From Halosegnis rubeus (lineage in GTDB: Archaea > Halobacteriota > Halobacteria > Halobacteriales > Haloarculaceae), in contig NZ_QJOW01000001.1 of NCBI RefSeq assembly GCF_009184545.1, positions 186,001 through 250,000 of the forward strand: a stretch of 64,000 bases of DNA, in the 5' to 3' direction. The notes under the pieces are model-generated. The model made no database searches, had not been told where the DNA came from, and saw only the letters and a list, made by a program, of their open reading frames with translations. Positions 50,076 through 58,542 of the stretch are shown in pieces (position 1 is the first letter of the stretch; each line of letters begins with the position of its first letter). The translations under genes were made by a program, and so were the position numbers.

Positions 50076-51554
50076 ATGCGCGACTGCTTCGAGGTCCGGG
50101 ACTACGACGCCGCCGGCCGCATCGGCGAACTCACCGTCCCGCGGGCGGGAGTCACCGTCGAGACGCCCGCACTCCTCCCCGTCATCAATCCGCATCTCCA
50201 GACCATCGCGCCGAGTGAACTCGAACGCGAGTTCGGCGCGGAGATGCTCATCACGAACGGCTACATCTTCTACGGCTCCGACGACTACCGCGAGCGCGCC
50301 CTTGACGAGGGGCTGCACGACCTGCTGGATTTCTCGGGAGCCATCATGACCGACTCCGGCTCCTTCCAGCTCGCCGAGTACGGCGACATCGACGTGGACA
50401 CTCCCGAGATTCTCCAGTTCCAACACGACATCGGGAGCGACATCGGGACGCCCGTCGACATCCCGACGCCGCCGGACGCGAGCCGCGAACAGGCGACCGA
50501 GGAACTCGCCGAAACCGAGACCGCTCTCGAAATCGCGGAAGGGGTCGACGTGGGCGAGATGCTCGTCAACGCCCCGATTCAGGGGTCGACGCATCTCGAC
50601 CTCCGGGAAGCGGCGGCGGCTCACGCCTACACGACCGACCTCGACGTGTTCCCCGTGGGTGCGGTCGTCCCCCTGTTGAACGATTACCGCTACGACGACA
50701 TGGTCGATGTCGTCGCCGCGGCCAAGCGCGGACTCGGTGCCGATGCGCCCGTCCACCTGTTCGGTGCGGGCCACCCGATGATGTTCGCGCTCGCCGTCGC
50801 CGTGGGGTGTGACCTGTTCGATTCGGCAGCCTACGCGCTGTACGCGCGCGACGACCGCTATCTCACCGTCCGCGGCACGAAGCAGTTGCCAGACATGGAC
50901 TACTTCCCCTGCTCGTGTCCCGTCTGCACGAGCCACGAGCCGAGCGACGTGCGCGAGCGTGCCGACGACGAGCGCGAGACCCTGCTCGCGCGCCACAATC
51001 TCCACGTCACCTACGCGGAACTTCGCCGCGTCAAGCAGGCGATTCGTGAGGGGACGCTGCTGGATCTGGTGGACGAGCGCGCTCGCTCGCACCCGACGAT
51101 GCTCGACGGCTACCGCGCCATGCTGGAGTACGTCGACCAGCTAGAGGAGACGGACCCCGTCCGCAAGGACAGCTTCTTCCACACGTCCGCCGAGAGTGCG
51201 CGCCGCCCCGAGGTGTTGCGCCACCACGAACGGCTCGACCGTCTTCCCGTCGACGGCGAGGAGATTCTGCTCTCGGAAGGAGCGAAGAACCGCGGCTTCG
51301 ACGCGACCTGGCGGCTCAAGCCGCCCTTCGGACCGTTCCCGCGACACCTCTCGAAGACGTATCCGCTCACCGCGCAGGTCCCCGACCGGCTCTCCCGGGA
51401 GGCGTACGAGGCCGCCGCCGACGGCATCGCACGGCTGGTCGACGCGAACCCCGGGACGGCGTTCACGGTCGCGCACTTCGACTGGCCCGAGAGCGCGCTC
51501 GCCCGGCTGCCGGAGCTTCCGCTCGTCGACCTGACCGAGGAGGACGCGAACTGA
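50076..51554 (+). CDS. tgtA: tRNA-guanine(15) transglycosylase
   Basis: A 492-residue archaeal TGT. The catalytic domain has [17 protein letters not shown] (nucleophile region), [29 protein letters not shown] and the zinc site CSCPVCTSH. The enzyme swaps guanine at D-loop position 15 for preQ0, the first tRNA step of archaeosine synthesis. The C-terminal PUA domain normal for long TgtA proteins is not obvious here; it may be carried by the partner ArcS. It is followed 33 bp later by arcS. Confidence 0.93.
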   Translation: MRDCFEVRDYDAAGRIGELTVPRAGVTVETPALLPVINPHLQTIAPSELEREFGAEMLITNGYIFYGSDDYRERALDEGLHDLLDFSGAIMTDSGSFQLAEYGDIDVDTPEILQFQHDIGSDIGTPVDIPTPPDASREQATEELAETETALEIAEGVDVGEMLVNAPIQGSTHLDLREAAAAHAYTTDLDVFPVGAVVPLLNDYRYDDMVDVVAAAKRGLGADAPVHLFGAGHPMMFALAVAVGCDLFDSAAYALYARDDRYLTVRGTKQLPDMDYFPCSCPVCTSHEPSDVRERADDERETLLARHNLHVTYAELRRVKQAIREGTLLDLVDERARSHPTMLDGYRAMLEYVDQLEETDPVRKDSFFHTSAESARRPEVLRHHERLDRLPVDGEEILLSEGAKNRGFDATWRLKPPFGPFPRHLSKTYPLTAQVPDRLSREAYEAAADGIARLVDANPGTAFTVAHFDWPESALARLPELPLVDLTEEDAN

Positions 51555-51587
51555 AAGCGAATTAAAGACGCGTCTCCTCTCGCGTGT

Positions 51588-53342
51588 ATGACCGACTACT
51601 TCGAGGTTCACGACCGGGACGGCCCGGCCCGGCTCGGTGAACTCAGACTCACCGACCCGGTTCGGACGCCCACGCTCGTGGACGAGGTGCTCCACGACGC
51701 CGGGAGCCTCTGGCGCGAGGAGCAGCCGACGCCCGAGGGCGACGAGAGCGAACTGACTGTCCTCCCCCACCGCGCGTTCCCGGCGGGGACGGACGAGGGC
51801 GTGAAAGAGGCGTTTCAGGTCGCCTACGACGATGTAGACTTCCCGAGCGCGGCGGTCGTCTCACCGGAAACGGCCCGCGACTTCGGAGCCGACGCCTACG
51901 TGCTCTCGGGTGGCCCGGGCCTTTCGGGCTACGCCGAGGGGTTCGTCGACGCGCTGCTCGAGACGAAGACGCAGATTCCGGCCGACACCGGGCTGTACGT
52001 CTCGGGCGTCGCAACCCCTGCAAACGTCGCCACGCTCGCGTACGCGGGCGTCGACCTCTTCGACAGCGACTACGCCTACACCCGCGGTACGGAGGGATTT
52101 TATCTCCACACCGACGGCGAGTCGTTCCTCGAGGACCTCGATGAACTCCCGTGTGCCTGTCCGGCCTGCCAACAGCCGCGCGGCGAGTTCGACCACCGCG
52201 ACTGCGCCGAGCACAACGTGTACGCCCTGCGCGCTGAACTGTCCCGCGTCCGTCAGCGCATCCGCCGGGGGCGACTCCGCGACTACATCGAGGGGCAGGC
52301 GCGCCACGAAGCGTGGACGACGGCCCTCTTTCGGCGACTCGACGGGGAGTACGCCTATCTGGAAGAGCGAACCCCGCTCTTGCGCAGACAGGACATCCTC
52401 GCGGCCAGCGAAGACACCCTGAACCGCGTCGAAATCCAGCGGTACGCCGACCGCGTCACCTCTCGATACGTCCCCCGACTCGACGACCGGCCGCTCGTCA
52501 TCGTCCCGTGTTCGGCCCGGAAACCCTACAGCGACTCACAGAGCCACGAGCAGTTCGCCCGCGCCATCTCGTATCGGGGCCACGTCGTCTCGATGACCTC
52601 GCCAATCGGCGTCGTGCCGAACGAACTCGAACTCACCTACCCCGCCCAACACTACGACTCGGTCGTCACCGGGGACTGGACCGAAGGCGAGTACGCATTC
52701 GTCGCGGCCGTCCTCGAACGGTACCTCGAGCGGAACCGCGACGCCTACACCGACCTCATCGCGCACGTGCCTGAGGAGTACCGACCCATCTGCGAGCGCG
52801 TCGAGGCGTCGCTCGGCGTCTCCTTCGAGTACACCGTCACCGACCACCCGACGACCGACGAATCGCTGGCCGCGCTTTCGGACGCGCTCGACGGCTACGA
52901 CAGCTTCCGGATGCAGGAACGAGAACACGCGACCGTCCGCGCAATCGCCGACTACCTCATCGGCCACGGGGCCGGCGACGAACTGTTCAACGACATCGAG
53001 ACGGGCGGTCGCTACCCGAAACTCCGGGTCCACAAGGAGGGCGAGCAGCTGGCGACTCTCGTCGCGCAGTACGGTACCCTCTCGTTTACCCTCGCCGGCG
53101 CACGCGAGTGGGTCGCGTCGGACGTACCGACGAAGACGGTCGAAATCGACGCGTTCGTCCCGCAGGGGAGCGTGCTTGCGCCGGGCATCGTGGACGCGCG
53201 CGACGAGATTCGCGTCGGCGACGAGGTCGTTATCGAGGGACCGAAGGCCTTCGCCGTCGGCCGCGCCGAGATGTCCGGCCCGGAGATGACGGATTCGACG
53301 CGCGGGCTGGCCGTCGAGGTTCGTCACTGCGAGGAGCGATAA
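51588..53342 (+). CDS. arcS: Archaeosine synthase ArcS
   Basis: A 584-residue TGT paralogue. The N-terminal part resembles a degenerate TGT domain (LSGGPGLSGYAEGFVDALL), with a zinc-like CACPACQQP site, then the ArcS core motif VIVPCSARKPYSDS (PCS-x-x-KPY), and a C-terminal PUA domain (KTVEIDAFVPQGSVLAPGIVDARDEIRVGDEVVI). ArcS links lysine to preQ0-15 in tRNA, and RaSEA then releases archaeosine. The catalytic Asp and nucleophile of true TGT are replaced, as expected. Directly downstream of tgtA on the same strand. Confidence 0.93.
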   Translation: MTDYFEVHDRDGPARLGELRLTDPVRTPTLVDEVLHDAGSLWREEQPTPEGDESELTVLPHRAFPAGTDEGVKEAFQVAYDDVDFPSAAVVSPETARDFGADAYVLSGGPGLSGYAEGFVDALLETKTQIPADTGLYVSGVATPANVATLAYAGVDLFDSDYAYTRGTEGFYLHTDGESFLEDLDELPCACPACQQPRGEFDHRDCAEHNVYALRAELSRVRQRIRRGRLRDYIEGQARHEAWTTALFRRLDGEYAYLEERTPLLRRQDILAASEDTLNRVEIQRYADRVTSRYVPRLDDRPLVIVPCSARKPYSDSQSHEQFARAISYRGHVVSMTSPIGVVPNELELTYPAQHYDSVVTGDWTEGEYAFVAAVLERYLERNRDAYTDLIAHVPEEYRPICERVEASLGVSFEYTVTDHPTTDESLAALSDALDGYDSFRMQEREHATVRAIADYLIGHGAGDELFNDIETGGRYPKLRVHKEGEQLATLVAQYGTLSFTLAGAREWVASDVPTKTVEIDAFVPQGSVLAPGIVDARDEIRVGDEVVIEGPKAFAVGRAEMSGPEMTDSTRGLAVEVRHCEER

Positions 53343-53388
53343 CCCCACATCCACAAGCCGACTGATTACGAAGAAGCAAGGAGAAAGC

Positions 53389-53408
53389 CTCGCGCTTGAG
53401 CGCGGGGA
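53389..53408. repeat. Left IS200/IS605-type hairpin
   Basis: CCTCGCGCT and AGCGCGGGG pair with one G-T wobble around the loop TG. It differs from the right hairpin at one base in the loop. It follows GAAAG and precedes GATGAATCCGAC. Confidence 0.6.
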
Positions 53409-53540
53409 TGAATCCGACAGTCTTGTACATCAACCACGACCACCGGCCCGGTCGGATATTTTAAGTAATTTATATTCGTACTACCAGGTAGCCGAGGCGG
53501 CCTGCCGCCCTGCTAATCGGACAATATCGGGATTCCCCAA

Positions 53541-53584
53541 TTCCACACAGAAAGCACCCCTTTTTGCTGTGGAACTCGGGGTGC
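53541..53584 (+). ncRNA. Candidate structured RNA with interleaved complementary segments
   Basis: Four 7-base segments alternate: TTCCACA (53541-53547), GCACCCC (53554-53560), TGTGGAA (53568-53574) and GGGGTGC (53578-53584). The first pairs with the third and the second with the fourth, the order that forms an H-type pseudoknot. An alternative plain hairpin would pair upstream CCCC with the last GGGG. A TATA-like box about 70 bp upstream could drive a transcript. Transcription is not shown. Confidence 0.4.
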
Positions 53585-53714
53585 AGTCAGTAAGAAGTAC
53601 CTCCGAATCCCACGACGGGATAGGAGTAACGGCTGGTTGGCACAGCCAGTAGCCGCCATCATGGCGACTACAAACCGTAAATATCCCAACCCAGCGGTAC
53701 AGTGCCGTGGGAAT

Positions 53715-53734
53715 CCTCGCGCTTCAGCGCGGGG
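53715..53734. repeat. Right IS200/IS605-type hairpin
   Basis: CCTCGCGCT and AGCGCGGGG around the loop TC, followed by AGGATGTCAA. The ATG inside this end sequence is the start codon of the next gene. The stem can be extended by ATCCTC/GAGGAT across a bulge. Confidence 0.6.
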
Positions 53735-53737
53735 AGG

Positions 53738-54094
53738 ATGTCAATCACCACCCTACAGACGTTCCTCGGCGACGACCTCCACGCCTTCGCGGCCTATGAT
53801 GGGGAAGAAATCGGCAACTACTACGTTCACGACGACCTCGAAGAACTCCTCTCTGAGGAGGACATCGATGCAATCCAACAGAACACGATTTTCGAGTCAA
53901 TCGGCTCGCGGGGGCTCGAATCAATCTACCCCGAGGCCGGCACGCTGCGTGCCACTATCCACGAGTTCGAGGAGATGATCGTCATCAACGTGCTCGTCGC
54001 CGACACCGAGGGCGTCCTCCTGAGCGTCGACGCCGACACCGACGTTCAGGTCCGTGCTATCGTCGACCGCTGTCGTACCCACTTCACCGAGTAG
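53738..54094 (+). CDS. Uncharacterised haloarchaeal protein
   Basis: A 118-residue acidic protein with HDDLEELLSEEDIDAIQQ, a beta-rich core (TLRATIHEFEEMIVINVLVADTEGVLLSVDADTDV) and a final helix (VRAIVDRCRTHF). It resembles small conserved haloarchaeal proteins of unknown role. No signal or membrane segment. The start ATG lies within the right end of the IS200/IS605-like element (GGGGAGGATG), with the purine-rich stretch directly against the start. It overlaps the convergent ABC ATPase gene by 11 bases. Confidence 0.7.
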   Translation: MSITTLQTFLGDDLHAFAAYDGEEIGNYYVHDDLEELLSEEDIDAIQQNTIFESIGSRGLESIYPEAGTLRATIHEFEEMIVINVLVADTEGVLLSVDADTDVQVRAIVDRCRTHFTE

Positions 54095-55304
54095 CGTGTA
54101 GGTGACAGGCCGCGACCCGTCCATCGTCGTCGGCCGTCGGCTCCGGATTCTCGCGTTCACACACCGTGGTGAACGTCTCGGCCAGCCGGTCGGCGGCCGA
54201 CGCCGCGTGCCCGTCGAGCAGTTCCTCGAGCGCCGCGTCGAGTTCCGCTTCCGCCTCGTCGTCGGTCAGGGTCGCGGGCACGTCGTACGCGTCCCGCACC
54301 GCCGGCTTCCCGTCGAACGCCTCGGGGTCGACAGAACCCTCTTCAACGGCGAGCCGGAGGTCGAGCACCGACCGGAACACGCCCTCTTCGAACTCGTACC
54401 CCTCGGTCGAGACGACCGCCGGACACCGCGGGTGGAACGAACAGCCGGACGGCGGGTCAGCGGGGTCGGGCACGTCGCCGGTGAGGTCGGCGCGCTCGCT
54501 TGCTGCCGTCGGGTCGGGGTCGGGAATCGACCCGAGCAGCGCCTTCGTGTACGGGTGCTGTGGGTTCTCGAACAGCTCTTCGACGGGCGCGTTCTCCACC
54601 ACCTCGCCCAGATACATGACGACGACGCGGTCACACACCTCGCGCACGACGCCGAGGTCGTGGCTGATGAAAAGCACGGAGAGCCCCAACCCCGCCGAGA
54701 GCTCCCCTAGCAGCTGGAGGATGTCCGCCTGCACGCTCACGTCGAGGGCCGACACCGGCTCGTCGGCCACCAGCAGGTCCGGATTCAACACGAGCGCCCG
54801 CGCCAACGCGATGCGCTGTTTCTGCCCGCCGGAAAAGGAGTCGGGGTAGCGGTCGAGCGCGCCCGCGCCGAGCCCGACGCCCTCCAGCAGTTCGGCGACG
54901 ATGTTGCGCCGCCGGCTCGCGTCGTCGATGCCGTGGATTTCCAGCGGCTCGGCAACCGACTCGGCGACCGTCATCCGGGGGTCGAAAGCGGTGTTCGGGT
55001 CCTGGAAGACGACGCCCGTCCGCCGACGGAACCGCTCGCGCGCCTCGCTGTCGTGGTCGGCTACCGGCTCGCCGTCGAACCGGACGGTGCCGCCGGTCGG
55101 CTCGTCCAGTCGGAGAATCGCCTCGGCGGCCGTCGACTTCCCACAGCCGGATTCGCCCACGAGTCCGACCGTCTCGCCTTCCCCGACCTCGAAGCTGATG
55201 CCGTCGACCGCCTTCACTTGGCCCGTCGTTCGCCGGAGCAAGCCCTCCCGAATCGGGTAGTACTTCTCGAGGTTCTCGACCGCGAGCAGCGGGTCGTCAC
55301 TCAT
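54084..55304 (-). CDS. Oligopeptide-type ABC transporter ATP-binding protein (DppF/OppF-like)
   Basis: A 406-residue ATPase: Walker A GESGCGKST, signature FSGGQKQR, Walker B LLVADEPVSALD and switch His SHDLGVV. The C-terminal oligopeptide-transporter extension contains HPYTKALLGSIP and a cysteine-rich CSFHPRCP iron-sulfur-like motif. An unusually long acidic tail of about 100 residues follows, with a further Cys and His at its end. It powers import of peptides or other small solutes. Its start overlaps the upstream DppD-like gene by eight bases. Confidence 0.9.
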   Translation of the reverse strand: MSDDPLLAVENLEKYYPIREGLLRRTTGQVKAVDGISFEVGEGETVGLVGESGCGKSTAAEAILRLDEPTGGTVRFDGEPVADHDSEARERFRRRTGVVFQDPNTAFDPRMTVAESVAEPLEIHGIDDASRRRNIVAELLEGVGLGAGALDRYPDSFSGGQKQRIALARALVLNPDLLVADEPVSALDVSVQADILQLLGELSAGLGLSVLFISHDLGVVREVCDRVVVMYLGEVVENAPVEELFENPQHPYTKALLGSIPDPDPTAASERADLTGDVPDPADPPSGCSFHPRCPAVVSTEGYEFEEGVFRSVLDLRLAVEEGSVDPEAFDGKPAVRDAYDVPATLTDDEAEAELDAALEELLDGHAASAADRLAETFTTVCERENPEPTADDDGRVAACHLHATR

Positions 55305-56289
55305 CCGTCTCACCCAACGTCGCTGGCAGTTCGTAGGGGTCCTCGTGGAGGATGCAGGCGGCCTCGTGGTCGCCGTCGACGGTCGCGAACGGCGGGGAGT
55401 CACCCCGCTCGCAGGCCGGCACGGCGTGTGGACACCGCGGGTGGAACCGACAGCCCGTCGGCGGTGCCTTCGGGTCGGGAAGCGACCCGTCGATGGTCGC
55501 CGACGCGCCACGGCCGGGGAGACAGTCGAGCAACGCCTTCGTGTACGGGTGTGAGGGGCGTGTGAACACCTGCTCGACACTCCCCCTTTCCATCACCTGC
55601 CCGGCGTACAGCACGACGACGCGGTCTGCAATCTCGGCGACGACCCCGAGGTCGTGAGTGACGAACAAGATCCCCATCCCGCGTTCGGCCTGCAGGTCCA
55701 CGAGCAGGTCGAGCACCTGCGCTTGGATGGTCACGTCGAGGGCCGTCGTCGGCTCGTCGGCGATGAGTAAGTCGGGATCACACGCCAGCGCGATCGCGAT
55801 GACGACCCGCTGGGTCATCCCGCCGGAGAACTGGTGTGGGTAGTCGTGGAACCGCTCGTCGGCGTTGCCGATGCCGACGCGGTCCAGCAGGTCGATTGCC
55901 CGGGACTTCGCTTCGGCCTTCGAGTCGTCGCGGTGGAGCCGAATCGCCTCTACCACCTGACTGCCGACGGTGTAAACGGGGTCGAGTGCGTCCTGTGGGT
56001 TCTGGAAGATGTGGCCGACGCGACCGCCGCGGTACTCCCGGAGCGCGCGCTCGGACTTGCTCGTTAGCTCCTCGCCGTCGAAGGTGACTGTCCCGTCGAT
56101 GCTCCCCGGCGGGGTCGGGAGCAGTTGGGTGACCGACTCGCAGGCGACGGTCTTGCCGGAGCCGGACTCGCCAACTAAACAGACCGTCTCGCCCCGCTCG
56201 ATGGTGAAGTCGATGCCGCTGACCGCGTGGACGGTGCCGGTCTCGGCGTCGAAGGTGACCGACAGGTCCTCGACCGAGAGTAGCGTCAC
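55297..56289 (-). CDS. Oligopeptide-type ABC transporter ATP-binding protein (DppD/OppD-like)
   Basis: A 330-residue ATPase with Walker A GESGSGKT, FQNPQDALDP, signature FSGGMTQR, Walker B LLIADEPTTALDV, switch THDLGVV, and the family C-terminal HPYTKALLDCLP with CRFHPRCP. It pairs with the DppF-like protein as a heterodimer. GTG start at 56289, overlapping the stop of the DppC-like gene (GTGA). The three minus-strand genes thus form a tightly coupled unit. Confidence 0.9.
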   Translation of the reverse strand: MTLLSVEDLSVTFDAETGTVHAVSGIDFTIERGETVCLVGESGSGKTVACESVTQLLPTPPGSIDGTVTFDGEELTSKSERALREYRGGRVGHIFQNPQDALDPVYTVGSQVVEAIRLHRDDSKAEAKSRAIDLLDRVGIGNADERFHDYPHQFSGGMTQRVVIAIALACDPDLLIADEPTTALDVTIQAQVLDLLVDLQAERGMGILFVTHDLGVVAEIADRVVVLYAGQVMERGSVEQVFTRPSHPYTKALLDCLPGRGASATIDGSLPDPKAPPTGCRFHPRCPHAVPACERGDSPPFATVDGDHEAACILHEDPYELPATLGETDE

Positions 56290-57500
56290 CGGCTCACCCC
56301 CTTCGGGTCGAGCACGTCACGCAGTTCGTCGCCGAGCAGACTGTACGCGAGGACGAACACGACCGTGAACAGGATTGGAATCGCGGTCAGCCACCAGAGG
56401 TCGGTCCACGCGAGCGCGCCCGACGGGTCGGTGAACGACGAGCGGAGCGTCTCGCCGAGCGAGCCGCCGCCGGTCGCGGAGTTTAACGCGAGATACGCCA
56501 GCGCGATTTGGATGAGCACGAGTAGGGGAATTCGACGGGTGAGCGCCGTCACCAGCGTCGGCATCGCGTTCGGGACGACGTGGCGACGGAGCACGTGGCG
56601 GTCGGTCGCGCCGACGGCCTTCGCCGCGCGGATGTAGCCGGCCGACCGGCGCGTCAGCACGTCACTCCGGACGACACGCGCGATTCCCCCCCAGTCGAGC
56701 AGCCCGAAGACGAGCGCGAGCGAGAACAGCTTCCCGTCCTCGACGCCGCCGATGTTTCCTAAAAACAGGGTCGCGACGACGAGATAGATGACGAGTGCCG
56801 GAATCGTCTGCTGGATGTCGACGTAGCTCATCAGGACCGTGTCCGTGAGGCCGCCGGCGTAGCCCGCGACCGTGCCGACCACCATCGCGACGACGCCCAT
56901 CACGATGGCCGTTGAGACGGCGAGCTTCACGGCGACGATGTTCCCCTCGAACAGCCGCTGAACGACGCTCCCGCCGTAGCGGTTGGTCCCCAGGGGGTAC
57001 TGCCACGTTCCGTGACAGTAGCCGTTCGCGAGTTCGCCGACGCAGTTGTAGGCGTACACGTCCTCGACGCGGAGCCGCGTGAACACCGGGGGCTGGTGAG
57101 CGTGTGCGAGTTTGGCGTAGTCCCAGCTGATGAACTCGGGCCCCACGAGCGCGAACAGCAGCGACAGGACGACGAAGCCGGCAGACAGCGCGCCGACGGG
57201 CCGAGAGAACAGCCGCTTGAGTGCGGGGAGGGTCCGGTCGCGGTCGCGGACCATCGGGTACAGTCCGTATCGGAGTCCCAACAGCCCGGCCAGCAGTAAC
57301 AGCCACGCGATACGCGGCGGTTCCCAGCCGATGAAGCCGAAGGGGGTACCGCCGACACGGAGCTTGTGGACGGCGGCCGCGGCGAGTCCGACGAGTCCGG
57401 CGAGCAGGCCGACGGTCGGCCAGTGAACGCTGTGACCGCCGGCTTCTTCGTCCCAGTCGATGTTCGCGAACGCGGCGTCGTCCAGCCGTTTGGAGGGCAT
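56286..57500 (-). CDS. Oligopeptide-type ABC transporter permease (DppC-like)
   Basis: A 404-residue membrane protein. The permease core has the EAA-loop region (AAKAVGATDRHVLRRHVVPNAMP), LLVLIQIALAYLALN and a C-terminal VLDPKG, as in DppC. Unlike typical DppC, the first 110 residues form an added soluble stretch with two membrane helices (WPTVGLLAGLVGLAAAAVHKL, IAWLLLLAGLLGLRYGLYP). The ATG at 57500 follows GGAG-like sequence. It is divergent from its probable partner DppB-like gene, with starts 91 bp apart. Confidence 0.88.
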   Translation of the reverse strand: MPSKRLDDAAFANIDWDEEAGGHSVHWPTVGLLAGLVGLAAAAVHKLRVGGTPFGFIGWEPPRIAWLLLLAGLLGLRYGLYPMVRDRDRTLPALKRLFSRPVGALSAGFVVLSLLFALVGPEFISWDYAKLAHAHQPPVFTRLRVEDVYAYNCVGELANGYCHGTWQYPLGTNRYGGSVVQRLFEGNIVAVKLAVSTAIVMGVVAMVVGTVAGYAGGLTDTVLMSYVDIQQTIPALVIYLVVATLFLGNIGGVEDGKLFSLALVFGLLDWGGIARVVRSDVLTRRSAGYIRAAKAVGATDRHVLRRHVVPNAMPTLVTALTRRIPLLVLIQIALAYLALNSATGGGSLGETLRSSFTDPSGALAWTDLWWLTAIPILFTVVFVLAYSLLGDELRDVLDPKGVSR

Positions 57501-57591
57501 CTGAACGAACGTTCTGTACCGGCACGCCCGGATAAAGACACCGAATCCCCGACAGTTATACTCGCTGGTAGCTTCCAGTGGCGTGTCCCCC
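57501..57591. promoter_or_regulatory. Divergent promoter region of the split dpp-like genes
   Basis: Two TATA-like elements face outwards: TTTATCC on the minus strand (about 57530-57537) and GTTATACT on the plus strand (about 57555-57562), each 30-35 bp from its start codon. A small GAACGTTC palindrome lies at 57507-57514 near the minus-strand start. A common regulator could control both sides. Confidence 0.5.
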
Positions 57592-58509
57592 ATGAGCTAT
57601 CTCCGCTATCTCGCCCGTCGGTTCGGGTTCGCGGTGTTTTCCCTCTACGCCGTGGTGTCACTGGCCTTCCTGCTGGGCTCGGCGATGATACAGAAGAACC
57701 TCTCTGGCATCCTCGCGTCGGCCAGATACAACGGCGCGAGCCCCGAACGGATTGCCGAAATCCGCGCGGCGTTCCGGGCCGAACGCGGGCTGGACGTGCC
57801 CCTCCACGAACGCTACGTCTCGTGGCTCGTCGACGTGACGACACTCCAGTGGGGCCAGTCGGTCTCCTACGACGCGAGCGTCATCGCCGTGCTCGACGGC
57901 CGGGTCCAGACCACCCTCGCGTACGTCCTGCCCGGCGTGGCCGTCGGCGTCCTCGCCGGCGTCCTGCTCGGCGTCCTCGCTGCGCTCACCCACGACCGGC
58001 TTCCCGACTGGCTCTCGCGGTTCGGCGCGTACGTCGCCTTCGGCGTGCCGTCGTTCGCGGTCGCCCTCGTCGCGATTCGCATCTACCCCGGTCTGCTCAC
58101 GCCACAGTACATCGCGGTCGGGGCCGTCGCGCTGTCTGTCGTCGCCGGACAGCTCCGCTTTGCCCGCACCGCCGCGCTCGAACGCAGCGGCGAGCCGTTC
58201 GTCACCTTCCTCAAAGCGAAAGGGACCGGCGGGGTGCGACTGGCGCGCCACGTGTTGCGCAACGCCGCGCTCCCCATCATCTCGCTGTCGGTCACCGAAC
58301 TCGTCGGCGTCCTCGTGTTACAGATTTACGTCCTCGAGCTGGTGCTCGGCATCGACGGAATCGCGCAGGTGAGTCTGACGGCGATTCGTGAATCCGACGT
58401 GGCGCTCGTCATCTGGACGACGATGGTCGTCGTGGTCGTCGGCATCACCGGCAACTTCCTGAAGGACGCACTCTACGGTCTCCTCGACCCCCGCGTCACC
58501 ACTCAGTAG
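57592..58509 (+). CDS. Oligopeptide-type ABC transporter permease (DppB-like)
   Basis: A 305-residue permease with the DppB pattern: YLARRFGFAVFSLYAVVSLAFLL, GLDVPLHERYVSWLVDV, WGQSV, and the EAA-like TFLKAKGTGGVRLARHVLRNAALPI loop, ending LLDPRV. It would pair with the DppC-like protein as the membrane channel. Unusually it lies on the opposite strand from the other three subunits, with a shared 91-bp intergenic promoter region. No substrate-binding protein gene is in the window. Confidence 0.88.
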   Translation: MSYLRYLARRFGFAVFSLYAVVSLAFLLGSAMIQKNLSGILASARYNGASPERIAEIRAAFRAERGLDVPLHERYVSWLVDVTTLQWGQSVSYDASVIAVLDGRVQTTLAYVLPGVAVGVLAGVLLGVLAALTHDRLPDWLSRFGAYVAFGVPSFAVALVAIRIYPGLLTPQYIAVGAVALSVVAGQLRFARTAALERSGEPFVTFLKAKGTGGVRLARHVLRNAALPIISLSVTELVGVLVLQIYVLELVLGIDGIAQVSLTAIRESDVALVIWTTMVVVVVGITGNFLKDALYGLLDPRVTTQ

Positions 58510-58542
58510 TCGGGAGCCGCGGACGACCGTCGTCCGGACTGC

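Larger units (their letters stand above)
53343..53737. other. Gene-free region bounded by IS200/IS605-type hairpins
   Basis: No credible gene lies in these 395 bp. Two nearly identical 20-base hairpins (53389-53408 and 53715-53734; CCTCGCGCTT[G/C]AGCGCGGGG) mark its sides. The right hairpin with flanking GGAGGATGTCAA resembles the ends that follow tnpB genes of haloarchaeal IS200/IS605 elements. Between them lies a TATA-like TTTATATT (about 53467-53474), a GGCGG/CCGCC hairpin (near 53503) and an interleaved fold at 53541-53584. No tnpA or tnpB remnant is readable. It is best described as a non-autonomous element or PATE carrying a possible structured RNA. Confidence 0.55.

Noticed and set aside
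53343-53737. SRP RNA or RNase P RNA in the hairpin-bounded segment
   Set aside because: The conserved cores of these RNAs are not recognisable; the ends look like IS200/IS605 hairpins instead.
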